In this document: piece by piece, positions 1 to 8,546 of the stretch
How positions within the stretch are numbered: the stretch's first letter is position 1
Layout of the letters: each line of letters starts with the position of its first letter
Source: Longimicrobium sp.
GTDB lineage: Bacteria; Gemmatimonadota; Gemmatimonadetes; Longimicrobiales; Longimicrobiaceae
NCBI GenBank assembly: GCA_036377595.1
Contig: DASUYB010000016.1
Location: 1-40,343, forward strand
Reading direction: 5' to 3'
Length of the DNA: 40,343 bases
Position numbers and translations under genes: made by a program
Notes under the pieces: model-generated
What the model saw: the letters and a program-made list of their open reading frames with translations, nothing else
Told to the model about the DNA's origin: nothing
The model's database searches: none

Positions 1-75
1 GGTCGGATCCCGCCGACAGTCAAGGAGTTGGCGGGCCGCCCGCGGGACCGTGATGCGATCGGATCCTTGCGGCGG

Positions 76-1731
76 CTACACGGCGGCCGGCTTCCGCGAG
101 GCCTTCGCCTTGAGCACCACGGTGTCGGCGTCCAGGTGGTCGTCGCCGCAGGCGTGCACGTACTCCTCGTAGGTGCCGTGGTAGTCGCGGATCCCGGCGG
201 GGCTGATCTCAACGATGCGCGTGGCCAGCTGGTTCACGAACCAGCGGTCGTGGCTGACCAGGATCAGCGTTCCCTCGTACCCCTGCAGCGCGGCCACCAG
301 CGCCTCGATCGACTCCAGGTCCAGGTGGTTGGTGGGCTCGTCCAGCACCAGCACGTTGGGCTGCTCCAGCGCCAGCCGGCTGAACACCAGCCGCGCCGCC
401 TCGCCGCCGGAGAGCGCGGCCAGGCGCTTCTGCCCGTCGTCGCCGCTGAACAGCATCAGCCCCAGGTGGCCGCGCACGAAGCCGCGGTCCTTCCCCGGCG
501 CGAAGTCCCACAGCCACTGCTCGGCCGTCTTGTCGACGTCCTCCAGCTGCTCGTGGTGGTCCTGCGCGAAGTAGCCGGGGTGCGTCTCGTATCCCCACTC
601 CACCGCGCCCGCGTCGGCCTCCAGGTCGCCCACCAGAATCTTGAGCAGCGTCGACTTGCCGATCCCGTTCGGCCCCATGATCACCAGGCGGTCGCCGCGG
701 TTCACCTGCAGCGAGACGCCGGGAAGGACCTCCTTCTCCCCGAAGCTCTTCGCCACCCCGGCGATCTTCAGCACCTCCTTGCCGCTCGGACGCCGCTGCA
801 CGAAGCGAAACTTCGGATAGCGCCGCGAGCTGCCGGGAAGCTCCTCCAGCTCCTCGGCCTTGCGCTCGATCATCCGCAGCTTGCTCTGCGCCTGCCGCGC
901 CTTGCTGGCCTTGGCCTTGAAGCGGTCCACGAACTTCTGGTGGTGCGCGATCTCCTTCTGCCGCCCCTCGATCTCCTTCTCCTTGCGCTCGCGGTCCTCC
1001 ACCTTCTGCACCGTGAAGTCCGTGTAGTTGCCGCGGTAGAGGGTCACCGTCTGGTAGTCCACGTCCAGGATCCCCGTGGCCACGTTGTCGAGGAAGCGGT
1101 GGTCGTGGGAGATGACGGCCACGGGCCCCGCGAAGTCGTGGAGAAACTTCTCCAGCCAGCGGATGGAGAGGATGTCGAGGTGGTTCGTCGGCTCGTCCAG
1201 CAGCAGCACGTCGGGGTTCCCCGCCAGCACCTGCGCGAGGAGCACGCGCAGCCGGAAGCCGCCGGAGAGCGTCGACAGCGGCTGCCGGTGCACCTCGGCG
1301 GGGATGCCGAGGCCCTCGAGGATGGTGGCGGCGCGCGCCTCGGCGGTGTAGCCGTCCAGCCGCTGCACCGTGTCTTCGAGCTCGCCGAAGCGCTCGTAGT
1401 CGAACTCCTCGTGCGCGCGGGCCAGGATGGCTTCCTTCTCGACGATGGCGTCCCACAGCTCGGGGTTGCCCATCAGCGCCACGCCCAGGATCTCCTCGTG
1501 CTCGTAGAGGAACTGGTCCTGCCGCAGCACGCCGACGCGGGCGGACTTGGGGATGGAGACGGTGCCCTTCGTGGCCTCCGCGTCGCCGGCGAGGATGCGC
1601 AGGAGCGTGGTCTTGCCGGAGCCGTTGGCGCCCACGATGCCGTAGCGCTCGCCGGGATTGAGCTGGAACGCGGCGTCGGCGAAGAGCACGCGATCGCCGA
1701 ACGACTTCTCGAGGCTGGATACGGAGATCAT
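76..1731 (-). CDS. ABC-F family ATPase, YbiT-like
   Basis: Soluble twin-ATPase of the ABC-F class, whose members act on the ribosome (translation factors or antibiotic protection) rather than as transporters. The 551 residues hold two nucleotide-binding domains: Walker A GANGSGKTT at residues 34-42, signature LSGG, Walker B followed by DEPTNHLD, then a charged linker rich in Lys/Glu, then a second Walker A (GPNGIGKST), LSGGE and DEPTNHLD. There are no membrane segments. Length and the LMGNPELWD segment fit the YbiT subgroup. I start at the ATG giving MISVSS because the family begins here; an upstream in-frame extension of 23 residues has no family similarity. A terminator-like hairpin lies about 60 bp upstream. 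Resistance versus housekeeping role cannot be decided from sequence. Confidence 0.93.
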   Translation of the reverse strand: MISVSSLEKSFGDRVLFADAAFQLNPGERYGIVGANGSGKTTLLRILAGDAEATKGTVSIPKSARVGVLRQDQFLYEHEEILGVALMGNPELWDAIVEKEAILARAHEEFDYERFGELEDTVQRLDGYTAEARAATILEGLGIPAEVHRQPLSTLSGGFRLRVLLAQVLAGNPDVLLLDEPTNHLDILSIRWLEKFLHDFAGPVAVISHDHRFLDNVATGILDVDYQTVTLYRGNYTDFTVQKVEDRERKEKEIEGRQKEIAHHQKFVDRFKAKASKARQAQSKLRMIERKAEELEELPGSSRRYPKFRFVQRRPSGKEVLKIAGVAKSFGEKEVLPGVSLQVNRGDRLVIMGPNGIGKSTLLKILVGDLEADAGAVEWGYETHPGYFAQDHHEQLEDVDKTAEQWLWDFAPGKDRGFVRGHLGLMLFSGDDGQKRLAALSGGEAARLVFSRLALEQPNVLVLDEPTNHLDLESIEALVAALQGYEGTLILVSHDRWFVNQLATRIVEISPAGIRDYHGTYEEYVHACGDDHLDADTVVLKAKASRKPAAV

Positions 1732-1789
1732 GATCGTAGCGCGGGAGCGGGTGCGAAACCGACGCTCCCCTTGGATGGACGGACGAACA

Positions 1790-1828
1790 GAAAAACACAC
1801 CGCGGGGCGATGGCGTCCCGCGGTGTGT
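1790..1828 (-). terminator. Hairpin plus T-tract upstream of the ABC-F gene
   Basis: Perfect 12-bp inverted repeat (1795-1806 with 1817-1828) with a 10-nt loop. On the minus strand it is followed by five T. It lies between the TonB-like gene and the ABC-F start, 64 bp upstream of that start. It may be a second terminator for the upstream gene or a leader attenuator of the ABC-F gene. Confidence 0.6.
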
Positions 1829-1908
1829 GCTGCTTCGGACGCGGTGATACCCGGCTGCGGCGGGATCGTTCGGCGCGAGTGGCGGAGATCCTGCCGGCCG
1901 CCGGCTCC

Positions 1909-2055
1909 CCCCCACCCCCGGCCCCTCCCCCACGAGACCCCACGAGGGGGGAGGGATGGGGGAGGGGAGACCTCAGCGCGGGGACGGGCTTCAGTTCACG
2001 CGCTTAGTTCTCCCCCGCCCCCGCGAAGCGGGGGAGGGGGCCGGGGGGAGGGGGC
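1909..2055. repeat. Two C/G-tract hairpin repeats in intergenic DNA
   Basis: Two stretches of alternating C-runs and G-runs (1909-1968 and 2011-2055) each fold on themselves; the second has a clean core CCCCCGC-GAA-GCGGGGG. The two are similar in wording. No coding potential is apparent, and the rest of 1829-2112 shows nothing else I can support. Confidence 0.45.
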
Positions 2056-2112
2056 CACCTGCGGCCGCGCACAAGCCAGCACATCGCACCAATCTCTACC
2101 CCGGGTTGCGAC

Positions 2113-2155
2113 AAAGAATCGGCGCGGAGAGCCGTCTCCCCGCGCCGATTCTCCT
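2113..2155 (-). terminator. Intrinsic terminator of the TonB-like gene
   Basis: Perfect 13-bp stem (2115-2127 with 2140-2152), followed on the minus strand by TTTGT. It sits 18 bp beyond the stop codon of the TonB-like gene. Confidence 0.75.
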
Positions 2156-2170
2156 CCCAGTCCTCCCCCG

Positions 2171-3043
2171 TCAGCTCTCGATCGTCCAGCGCACGGGGAT
2201 CGTCGTCGTCACGCGGACCGTCTTGCCGCGCGACTTGGCCGGGGTGAAGCGCATCTGGCTCACGATGCGGCGGGCCGCGGCCGAGAAGGCCTCGTCGGTC
2301 GACGACACCACCTCGACGGTCCCGGCCTCCACGTGGCCGTCCTCGCCGATCACGAACTGCAGCACGGTCTCGCCCGTCACCCCCGCCTCGCGCAGCGACG
2401 ACGGATAGACGCGCTGGAGGGCGCGCTGCACGTCTTCCTGGTTGCGCAGCGAGGGGCGCACGTCCACCGCGCTCTCGTCCATCGGGCCGCTGCTCGCGGG
2501 CTCCTCGGCCGGCGGGGCGGGCGGGGCGGGCGGGGCGGGCGGAGCGGGCTCGGTGTTGCCGGTGGGCGCGCGGTTGTCGGACGCGTCGGTCTGCCCCACC
2601 ACGTCACCTTCCTTCCCGACGCCGCTGACGTCGGCCAGCGTGATGGGCGTGGCGTTGGGGTTCGCGGCCGGCAGCACGTTCGGCGTGGTCTCCGGCGGGC
2701 GCGGGGTGACGAAATCACCCTTCACCGGCGGCGCGGGCGTGGGCGGCGCCTCGCGCGGCGTCTCGATCTTCGGCTGCTCGATGCGGGGCTCCTCGACCTT
2801 CGGCGCGAGCTCCACCCTGGGCGGCGGAGGCGGCTCGGGCGGGGGTGGCGGAGGGGGTTTCGGCTTGTCTTCGAGGTTCCACTCGGCGATGACCTCCTCC
2901 TTCACCGTCCGCGCGTCGGCCTCCTTCGCGAAGGCCAGCAGCGCGCCGATCACCGCGCCGTGCGCGACCACCGAGGCCGCGACGGTGCTCGGACTCCAGC
3001 GATTCCTGCGTCTCCCTGATCCGTTGTTGTACAAGGCCAGCAT
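2171..3043 (-). CDS. TonB-family energy transducer
   Basis: TonB couples the inner-membrane proton motive force to outer-membrane receptors. The 290-residue product shows, in order, a basic N-terminus, one membrane anchor (around residues 18-40, VAASVVAHGAVIGALLAFA), a periplasmic linker very rich in Pro with Glu/Lys-Pro repeats and a second PPAPPAPP stretch, and a C-terminal TonB_C domain (VYPSSLREAGVTGETVLQFV to the end). The start is decided by the ribosome-binding site: AGGAG lies 6 nt before ATG 3043, while the in-frame upstream ATGs (3112, 3229) have none. No exbB/exbD is adjacent. A terminator follows the stop. Confidence 0.88.
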   Translation of the reverse strand: MLALYNNGSGRRRNRWSPSTVAASVVAHGAVIGALLAFAKEADARTVKEEVIAEWNLEDKPKPPPPPPPEPPPPPRVELAPKVEEPRIEQPKIETPREAPPTPAPPVKGDFVTPRPPETTPNVLPAANPNATPITLADVSGVGKEGDVVGQTDASDNRAPTGNTEPAPPAPPAPPAPPAEEPASSGPMDESAVDVRPSLRNQEDVQRALQRVYPSSLREAGVTGETVLQFVIGEDGHVEAGTVEVVSSTDEAFSAAARRIVSQMRFTPAKSRGKTVRVTTTIPVRWTIES

Positions 3044-3221
3044 CTCAAGCTCCTGCAAGGGCTCCTGCAACCTCGGATTCGAGCCCACAAACATTTGCAA
3101 GTGCCGGGCCATCAATCTAGTGTAAGTTGTTGAAAAACATGTAGATAGATGAAAATCAAGAAACTGGCGGAGATGAGATTCCAGTCTGCGTGAAAGGCAA
3201 TCAAAATGAACGAAAACAGCA

Positions 3222-3295
3222 GGTCTCACGCAGAGTTAGCAGAGTCAGCAGTAAACTGCAGTTTTCTGCTGACTCTGCTAACTCTGCGTGAGACC
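3222..3295. repeat. Long perfect hairpin repeat, family A copy 1
   Basis: Perfect 30-bp inverted repeat (3222-3251 with 3266-3295) with a 14-nt loop that itself contains the palindrome AAACTGCAGTTT. A diverged copy with the same word content (CTGCTAACTCTG, GCGTGAGA) occurs at 34972-35033. It lies between two minus-strand genes, has no T-tract, and looks like a mobile or repeated intergenic element. Confidence 0.85.
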
Positions 3296-3324
3296 AATTC
3301 AGATTGAGTAGCAAGCAAAAGCAA

Positions 3325-3356
3325 GGCACCGCGAGCCGATTCCGGCCCGCGGTGCC
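3325..3356 (-). terminator. Intrinsic terminator of the Ig-domain metalloprotease gene
   Basis: Stem GGCACCGCG (3325-3333) with CGCGGTGCC (3348-3356). On the minus strand it is followed by a T-rich run (TTGCTTTTGC). It lies 32 bp beyond the stop codon at 3388. Confidence 0.7.
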
Positions 3357-3387
3357 CTTGGATTTCGTGCTTCCGGCGATCAGCCCC

Positions 3388-5475
3388 TCACCGGATGCGC
3401 GTCACCCGGCCGGCGCGGTCGATGGTGTAGCGCGCGCCCACCCACACGTCGTTCTCCAGCTTGATCGAGCCGGGGACCGCGTTCGCGCGGAGCGAGAGCG
3501 ACACCGAGAACGGGTCGGCGCCGGCCACGTTCACCGTGTACCCCAGGTCGATCAGCGACCGCACGGTCAGCTCGCTGAGCGGGTTGGTGCTGCCGCCGTT
3601 CAGGAAGCCGGTCATCAGCTCGGTGCCCAGCACCGCCTCGCGCCAGTGCACGTTGGCCGTGCCGCCGCCGCCGGTGTTCTCCACCGGCACCTTGTTGCCG
3701 CCGGTGTAGCTGGCCCCGCCGATGTTGTTGAAGCCGGTCAGGCCGTTGGCGCCGCTGTACCAGGTGTCCTGCGGGATCCCCTGCGACGGCTCCTGCAGCA
3801 GCCCGAAGGTGTTCCACAGCGACCCGATCCCCACCACGTGCCCCATCTCGTGCGTGATCACCTCGCCCAGATGGCCGCCGGCCTCCAGGTTGGCCATGTC
3901 GGCCGCGTCGAAGCGCATCGTCCCCACGATCGGCAGCCCGCCCGAGCGGCGGATGCACCACCCTGCCGAGCCCAGGATCGACCCCGGCCCGTCGATGTTC
4001 TCCACCGCCGCGAAGATCACCAGGTCGTCGACGTTGAAGTTCAGCGCCGGCGAGTTGGAGCCGCAGGTGCCGGCCGCCACGTTCGGGGTGAGGTTGGCCA
4101 GGTCGCCGGTGATCAGCCCGCCCCAGCGCGCCGCGGCGCCGTCGAAGGCCGCGCGCTGCGCCACCGTCATCGTGGTGGTGGGGCACAGGGTGATGGCGTA
4201 GCCGCCCCCGCCGCCGCCCGTGCACCCCACGCCGGTGAAGATCACCGGGTTCCCCGTCAGCCCCGCGCCGGCCACCGTGGCGGTGATCTGGTTGGGCCCC
4301 GAGTTGCCGAGCGTCCAGCTCCCCAGCGTGGCCACGCCCGCGGCGTTGGTCGTGGCCGTCGCCCCGGTGAGCGTGCCGCCGCCGCTGGTCACCGCGAAGG
4401 TCACGGTGATCCCCGCGATGGGGGTGCCGCCCGGGTCCTTCACGATCACCGACGGCGCGACCGGCACCGCGGTTCCCGCCATCGCCGCCTGCTGGTTGCC
4501 GCCGTTGGCCGCCACCGAGCCCGGCACCGAGGGCACCCCCTGCGCGGTGAAGGAGACGGTCAGCGCCGTCCCCGTCACCGTGGCCTGCAGCGTGTTCGTC
4601 CCCGAGGCGGCGCCCAGCGTCCACCCTCCCGGCGCGGCCAGCCCGTCGGGCCCCGTGGTGGCGGGCGAGCCGGCCACGCTCCCGCCGCCGCCGGTGACGG
4701 TGAAGGTCACCGACGCGCCGGTGACGGGGTTGCCGAACGCGTCCACCACCCGCACCACCGGCGCCAGCGGGAGCGCGGCGCCCGTGGCGCCCGTCTGCCC
4801 GTTCCCCGACGAGATGGAGATGGCCGCGGCCGGGCCCGACACGGCGGTGACGCCGAAGCTCACCGACGACGCCCCCGCGGTGGCGGTCACCGCCTGCGCC
4901 GTGGCGGTCGACAGCCCCAGCGTCCAGGTGGTGGTCGCGCTCCCGTCGGCGCCGGTGGTGGCCGTGGTCACCGACAGCGAGCCGCCCCCGCTCACCGCGA
5001 ACGTCACCTGCTGCCCGGCCACCGGCGCGCCCAGCCGGTCCACCACCGTCACCTTCAGCGGCGTGGCCAGCGCGGTGCCCACGGTGCCGGTCTGCAGGTC
5101 GCCCGCCGTCTTCTGCAGCCCCGCGGCGGCCTGCGCCACCTGCACGTTGGCCGAGCCGCTGGCCGTTCCCGCGCTGGCGGTGACCGTCGCGTTGCCGTTG
5201 GCGGCGGCGGTCACGATCGCGCTGTCGCCGCCGGCGCCCGCCACCGTGACGGCGGACGAGCTCGACGACCAGGAGAGCGACGGGTTGGCGATCACCCCGC
5301 CGCCCTGGTCGCGCACCGTGGCGTGCACCACGCGCGTGGCGCCCACCGCGTCGAGGGTGATGTTGCCGGGCGACAGGGAGACGCTGGAGGCCACGGTGAA
5401 ATTGCCGGGGCCGTCGCCGCCGCCGCACCCCCAGAGGACGAGGGCGGACAGGGGGATGAAGAGCGTTCTGCGCAT
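3388..5475 (-). CDS. Lipoprotein with Ig-like domains and leishmanolysin-like metalloprotease
   Basis: Probable cell-surface zinc protease. The 695-residue product begins with a lipoprotein signal (MRRTLFIPLSALVLWGC). A BIG2-like domain follows (about residues 25-110), then three Big_1/invasin-like domains of about 100 residues, each with the pattern 'V-D-G-P-V-G-V-F-V-GGG'. A Gly-rich hinge leads to a C-terminal M8/leishmanolysin-like domain with HEMGHVVGIGSLW; HExxH is at residues 542-546. Known families of this architecture are common in Gemmatimonadota. The start is chosen at the lipobox-bearing Met; a longer in-frame extension of 77 residues lacks a signal. The ribosome-binding site is weak. 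Its substrate is unknown. Confidence 0.85.
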   Translation of the reverse strand: MRRTLFIPLSALVLWGCGGGDGPGNFTVASSVSLSPGNITLDAVGATRVVHATVRDQGGGVIANPSLSWSSSSSAVTVAGAGGDSAIVTAAANGNATVTASAGTASGSANVQVAQAAAGLQKTAGDLQTGTVGTALATPLKVTVVDRLGAPVAGQQVTFAVSGGGSLSVTTATTGADGSATTTWTLGLSTATAQAVTATAGASSVSFGVTAVSGPAAAISISSGNGQTGATGAALPLAPVVRVVDAFGNPVTGASVTFTVTGGGGSVAGSPATTGPDGLAAPGGWTLGAASGTNTLQATVTGTALTVSFTAQGVPSVPGSVAANGGNQQAAMAGTAVPVAPSVIVKDPGGTPIAGITVTFAVTSGGGTLTGATATTNAAGVATLGSWTLGNSGPNQITATVAGAGLTGNPVIFTGVGCTGGGGGGYAITLCPTTTMTVAQRAAFDGAAARWGGLITGDLANLTPNVAAGTCGSNSPALNFNVDDLVIFAAVENIDGPGSILGSAGWCIRRSGGLPIVGTMRFDAADMANLEAGGHLGEVITHEMGHVVGIGSLWNTFGLLQEPSQGIPQDTWYSGANGLTGFNNIGGASYTGGNKVPVENTGGGGTANVHWREAVLGTELMTGFLNGGSTNPLSELTVRSLIDLGYTVNVAGADPFSVSLSLRANAVPGSIKLENDVWVGARYTIDRAGRVTRIR

Positions 5476-5687
5476 GTGGTGGGTTTCCCGGGCGCTGGTG
5501 CCCTGAAGCGGAAAGACGAGGCGCCGGCCGGCTCCTCGATCCATCGAGGTGGAGCCCGGTGCCGGAGGCCTGGATGCGTTACGGTGATCTCGCCGCGCCG
5601 GAGGGGCGGGCGTGGCGACGAAAGAGCCGATAACCATATGGAAACATATGTGTTTACGCAAGCCTCGGCCGGTATCAAAACGTCCAA

Positions 5688-5765
5688 GGGCTCTCATGGA
5701 GGACACGGAGATCGCGGAGAACTGAATCTCATCCTCCGTGAACTCCGTGGCCTCCGTGAGAGCCC
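5688..5765. repeat. Long hairpin repeat, family B copy 1
   Basis: Inverted repeat of 32 nt (5688-5719 with 5734-5765), with 4 mismatches. It is built from the word CCTCCGTG/CACGGAGG. A second copy with the same 32-nt arm length and word content lies at 37577-37652. It fills most of the gap between the LVIVD gene end and the metalloprotease gene start; the remaining 5476-5687 shows no gene. Confidence 0.8.
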
Positions 5766-5778
5766 GCGGTTTACGGAC

Positions 5779-7542
5779 TCACCGCCCCGCGCCGGCCAGG
5801 TCGCGGATCGCGCCGGCCAGCATCCGCACGCGCGGCGCGTCGGCCGACGAGGCGGCGTAGCCCGCGACCTGCGCGGCCAGCGTGCGCAGCCCGGTCCGCC
5901 GCGTCGCCGCGGCGGAGACGCGCTCCAGCCGCCGCAGCTCGCTGGCGATGCGGTCGGTGCGCGCCGGGGCGAGCGCGTGGCCGCGCACCAGCTGGTCCAG
6001 GTACGCGCGGGCGACCACGAAGCTCGCCGGCCAGGTGATCTTCGTCTGGTCCTGCGGGTTGAACAGCTCCATCCGCACCAGCCTGGCCGCGTCGATCTCG
6101 TTCTGCGACAGGAACTCGCTGGGGGCGAGGGTGAAGACGTCCAGCCCGCGGCCGATCTCCGAGCCGTAGATGTGGCCGTTGTACCAGTACGCCGACCAGA
6201 AGCCGCTCAGCACCAGCTGCGGGCCCATCGGACCGCGGTCGAAGAAGGCGATCTCCTTCGGGTGCGCCGCGTCGGTGAAGTCGAAGACCGAGATCCCGCC
6301 CTGGTACCACGCCTGCACCATGATGTCGCGGCCGGGGACGGGGATGATCGACCCGTTGTGGGCCACGCAGTTCTCCTCGGCCGTCTGCGGCGCGGGAAGC
6401 TTGAAGTAGCCGCCCGGGCTCAGCTTGCGGTTGCTGCCCAGGGTGAAGATGGCATCGGAGCCCCACAGCGGCGGGTCGGTCGCCCGGCACCTGGCCTGGG
6501 TGCCGCCGCCCCACTCGTCGCTGAACAGCACCTTCGACGCGTCGTTGTTGAAGGTGGCCGAGTGCCAGTAGGCGAAGTTGGGGTCGCTCACCTCGTCGAT
6601 GCGCACCGGGTTGGCCGGGTCGCGGATGTCCAGCAGGATGCCGTTCCCCGCGCAGGCGCCCGCCGCCAGCCCCATCTCGGGGTAGACGGTGATGTCGTGG
6701 CACTGGTTGGTCGTGGCCGTGGTCTGCGTCCCCTGCCCGTGCGCGCCGCCCTGCCACAGCCCGCCGATGGCCCCCGTCTGCCGGTTGGCGAAGATGCGCG
6801 GCGTGCTCACCACGCGCGCGTCCTGCGGCCGGTCGAGCGGGACGCGGATGACCTCGATGCGGAAGAGCGAGGTGTTGGGATCCTGGTCGGGCGACCGCCC
6901 CGAGCACCCGGTCAGCTCGCTGGGGCTGCGCACCGGCGCGGTGCCCGAGACGTAGATGTAGACGGCCGACGGGTCGCGCGGATCGGGAACGAGGGTGTGC
7001 GTGTGCGAGCCGCGGCAGGTCTGCACGGTGGTGATCTGCCGCGGGTGCTGCAGGTCGGTGATGTCGAAGATGCGCACCCCGCGGAAGCGGTCGGCGCTCA
7101 CCGAGTCCTGGATCCCCTGCCCCCCGCAGTCCGTGCGCCCCCGCGTCTCCTCGACCGACACGAAGAGGAGGTTGCGGATGATGGAGACGTCGCCCTGCCC
7201 GCCCGGACAGACGTGCGTGACGCGCAGGGTCGGGTTCGCGGGATTGGAGATGTCCCACACCTGGAACCCGTTGAAGCCGCCCAGGAAGAGCAGGTTCCCC
7301 TTGAACGCCATGTCGGCGTTCAGGAACCCGAAGTCGCCCATGTTCGCGGTGTTGAAGAAGCCCTCGGGGCGATCGCGGTGCGCCACCAGATTCAGGTTGC
7401 GGATAGCCTGGCCGGCGTCGTGCCACCCGGCCTTCAGCCCCACGCGGGGGTCGGCCGGCTGCTGCGCGGCCGCGGCGCCGGCGCCCAGCAGCAGCGGCAG
7501 GAGGAGCGCGGTCGTCCGGCGTGCCATGGAGTGCGGTGTCAT
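5779..7542 (-). CDS. Secreted LVIVD-repeat protein
   Basis: 587-residue exported protein of the LVIVD-repeat family, predicted beta-propeller proteins of unknown function. After MTPHSMARR comes a signal peptide (TTALLLPLLLGAGAAAAQ), then repeats with the pattern 'hydrophobic-G-F-Q-V-W-D-I-S-N-P-A-N-P' and 'GVRIFDITDLQHPR', 'GILLDIRDPANPVRI', 'GISVFDFTDAAHPKEI'. The C-terminal 100 residues are helical and Arg-rich. Start is ATG 7542; ATG 7527 is an alternative that also keeps the signal. Neither has a clear ribosome-binding site. It lies 86 bp downstream of the DUF305 gene on the same strand and may be cotranscribed. Confidence 0.85.
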   Translation of the reverse strand: MTPHSMARRTTALLLPLLLGAGAAAAQQPADPRVGLKAGWHDAGQAIRNLNLVAHRDRPEGFFNTANMGDFGFLNADMAFKGNLLFLGGFNGFQVWDISNPANPTLRVTHVCPGGQGDVSIIRNLLFVSVEETRGRTDCGGQGIQDSVSADRFRGVRIFDITDLQHPRQITTVQTCRGSHTHTLVPDPRDPSAVYIYVSGTAPVRSPSELTGCSGRSPDQDPNTSLFRIEVIRVPLDRPQDARVVSTPRIFANRQTGAIGGLWQGGAHGQGTQTTATTNQCHDITVYPEMGLAAGACAGNGILLDIRDPANPVRIDEVSDPNFAYWHSATFNNDASKVLFSDEWGGGTQARCRATDPPLWGSDAIFTLGSNRKLSPGGYFKLPAPQTAEENCVAHNGSIIPVPGRDIMVQAWYQGGISVFDFTDAAHPKEIAFFDRGPMGPQLVLSGFWSAYWYNGHIYGSEIGRGLDVFTLAPSEFLSQNEIDAARLVRMELFNPQDQTKITWPASFVVARAYLDQLVRGHALAPARTDRIASELRRLERVSAAATRRTGLRTLAAQVAGYAASSADAPRVRMLAGAIRDLAGAGR

Positions 7543-7598
7543 CTCGGCATTTCGAAAGAGGGTGTAGGGACTGCGCGGGATGGGCCGCGGCGGAACCA

Positions 7599-7630
7599 AC
7601 TTAGGACTTAGGACTTTAGGACTTAGGACT
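7599..7630. repeat. Heptanucleotide tandem repeat
   Basis: Four near-perfect copies of ACTTAGG between the DUF305 and LVIVD genes, one with an extra T. The last copy runs into the stop codon region of the DUF305 gene. Confidence 0.8.
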
Positions 7631-8285
7631 ACCTCGGGCGCGGCGCGGCCGGCGAGGTGGCGGCGAGCAGCGTCTGCATCCGCGCGATCTCCGCGCGCTG
7701 GTCGGCGTCCACGTCGCTGGCGAAGCGGTACGTCTCGGATTCCTGCGCGGCGCCCTGCGAGGCGAAGAGCTCCTCCACCATCCGCAGCGCGCCCTCGTGG
7801 TGGCGGATCATCCCTTCCAGGAACCGCGTCTCGAACTCCGCGCCGGTGGACGCGGCCAGGCGCGCCATCTCCTCGGGCGTGAGCATCCCCGGCATCAGCG
7901 CGTGCTGCATCCCGGGCATGTCGTGGCCCGCGTGCGCGTCGGCGGGCGGCGCCTCGAGCCCGCGGTCCTGCAGCCAGCGCCGCATCATCGCGATCTCGTC
8001 CTGCTGCGACAGGGCGATGCGCTGCGCCATCAGCCGCAGGTCTGCGCGCGTGGTGCGCTGCGGGACGAGCGCCGTCATCTCCAGCGCCTGCGCGTGGTGC
8101 GCGATCATCCCGCGCATGAAGCGCGCGTCCGCCTCCGTCCATCGGTGCGGGGCCGTATCCGCGCGCACGACGACCGGAGCCGGCGCGGGAGCGGGCGGAG
8201 ACGAGGTCTGCGCCGTGGCCGCGCCGCACGCGCCGAGGGCGACGATCGACAGGAGGACGGCGGGGACCGCGGACAGCGACTTCAT
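7629..8285 (-). CDS. DUF305-family lipoprotein
   Basis: 218-residue exported protein with two DUF305 helical units. An N-terminal signal ends in a lipobox-like LGAC; a Pro/Ala linker follows; then 'FMRGMIAHHAQALEM' and a second 'FLEGMIRHHEGALRMVEEL', each with the paired His of the family, separated by a His/Met-rich segment (HAGHDMPGMQHALMPGM). DUF305 proteins are ferritin-like four-helix proteins, some linked to copper binding; the Met/His-rich loop fits metal binding. No ribosome-binding site is visible. The divergent xdhC-like gene starts 261 bp away. Confidence 0.9.
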   Translation of the reverse strand: MKSLSAVPAVLLSIVALGACGAATAQTSSPPAPAPAPVVVRADTAPHRWTEADARFMRGMIAHHAQALEMTALVPQRTTRADLRLMAQRIALSQQDEIAMMRRWLQDRGLEAPPADAHAGHDMPGMQHALMPGMLTPEEMARLAASTGAEFETRFLEGMIRHHEGALRMVEELFASQGAAQESETYRFASDVDADQRAEIARMQTLLAATSPAAPRPR

Positions 8286-8546
8286 GCGCGCGAATTACTA
8301 CGCCGGTGCGTGGGGATTCGGATCGGCTGCACGATGCAACCTCGCCGGATGCGCCGCAAGCGCGCGGGACGATGTGGGCCGCGATGCGGGGGTGTTCTCC
8401 ACGTTCTTCATGCATCCGCGCGAAGCCATTCGTTCCGCGCACCTCGTTCGCGAGACGGGTGGGAAAATCTCCCGCTTGACTTATCCTCGTCGGAACGACT
8501 ACGTACGAATCCACCTTCCCACGGCCACGGTTCTCCCCCGGGCCCG

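Noticed and set aside
5630..5652. Operator at the ATATG palindrome region upstream of the metalloprotease gene
   Set aside because: CCATATGG and CATATG occur close together, but there is no second site or regulator gene to support a function.
3304..7611. 1435-codon open frame on the plus strand
   Set aside because: It runs antisense to the Ig-domain protease and LVIVD genes, has low-complexity His/Arg/Ala-rich translation, and arises from GC-rich codon bias on the other strand. Other long plus or minus frames opposite the cox, DUF4157 and kinase genes were rejected for the same reason.
8476..8505. Sigma-70 type promoter before the first xdhC-like gene
   Set aside because: TTGACT is a fair -35 box, but the facing hexamer TACGTA matches the -10 consensus poorly at 18-bp spacing, so I did not annotate it.
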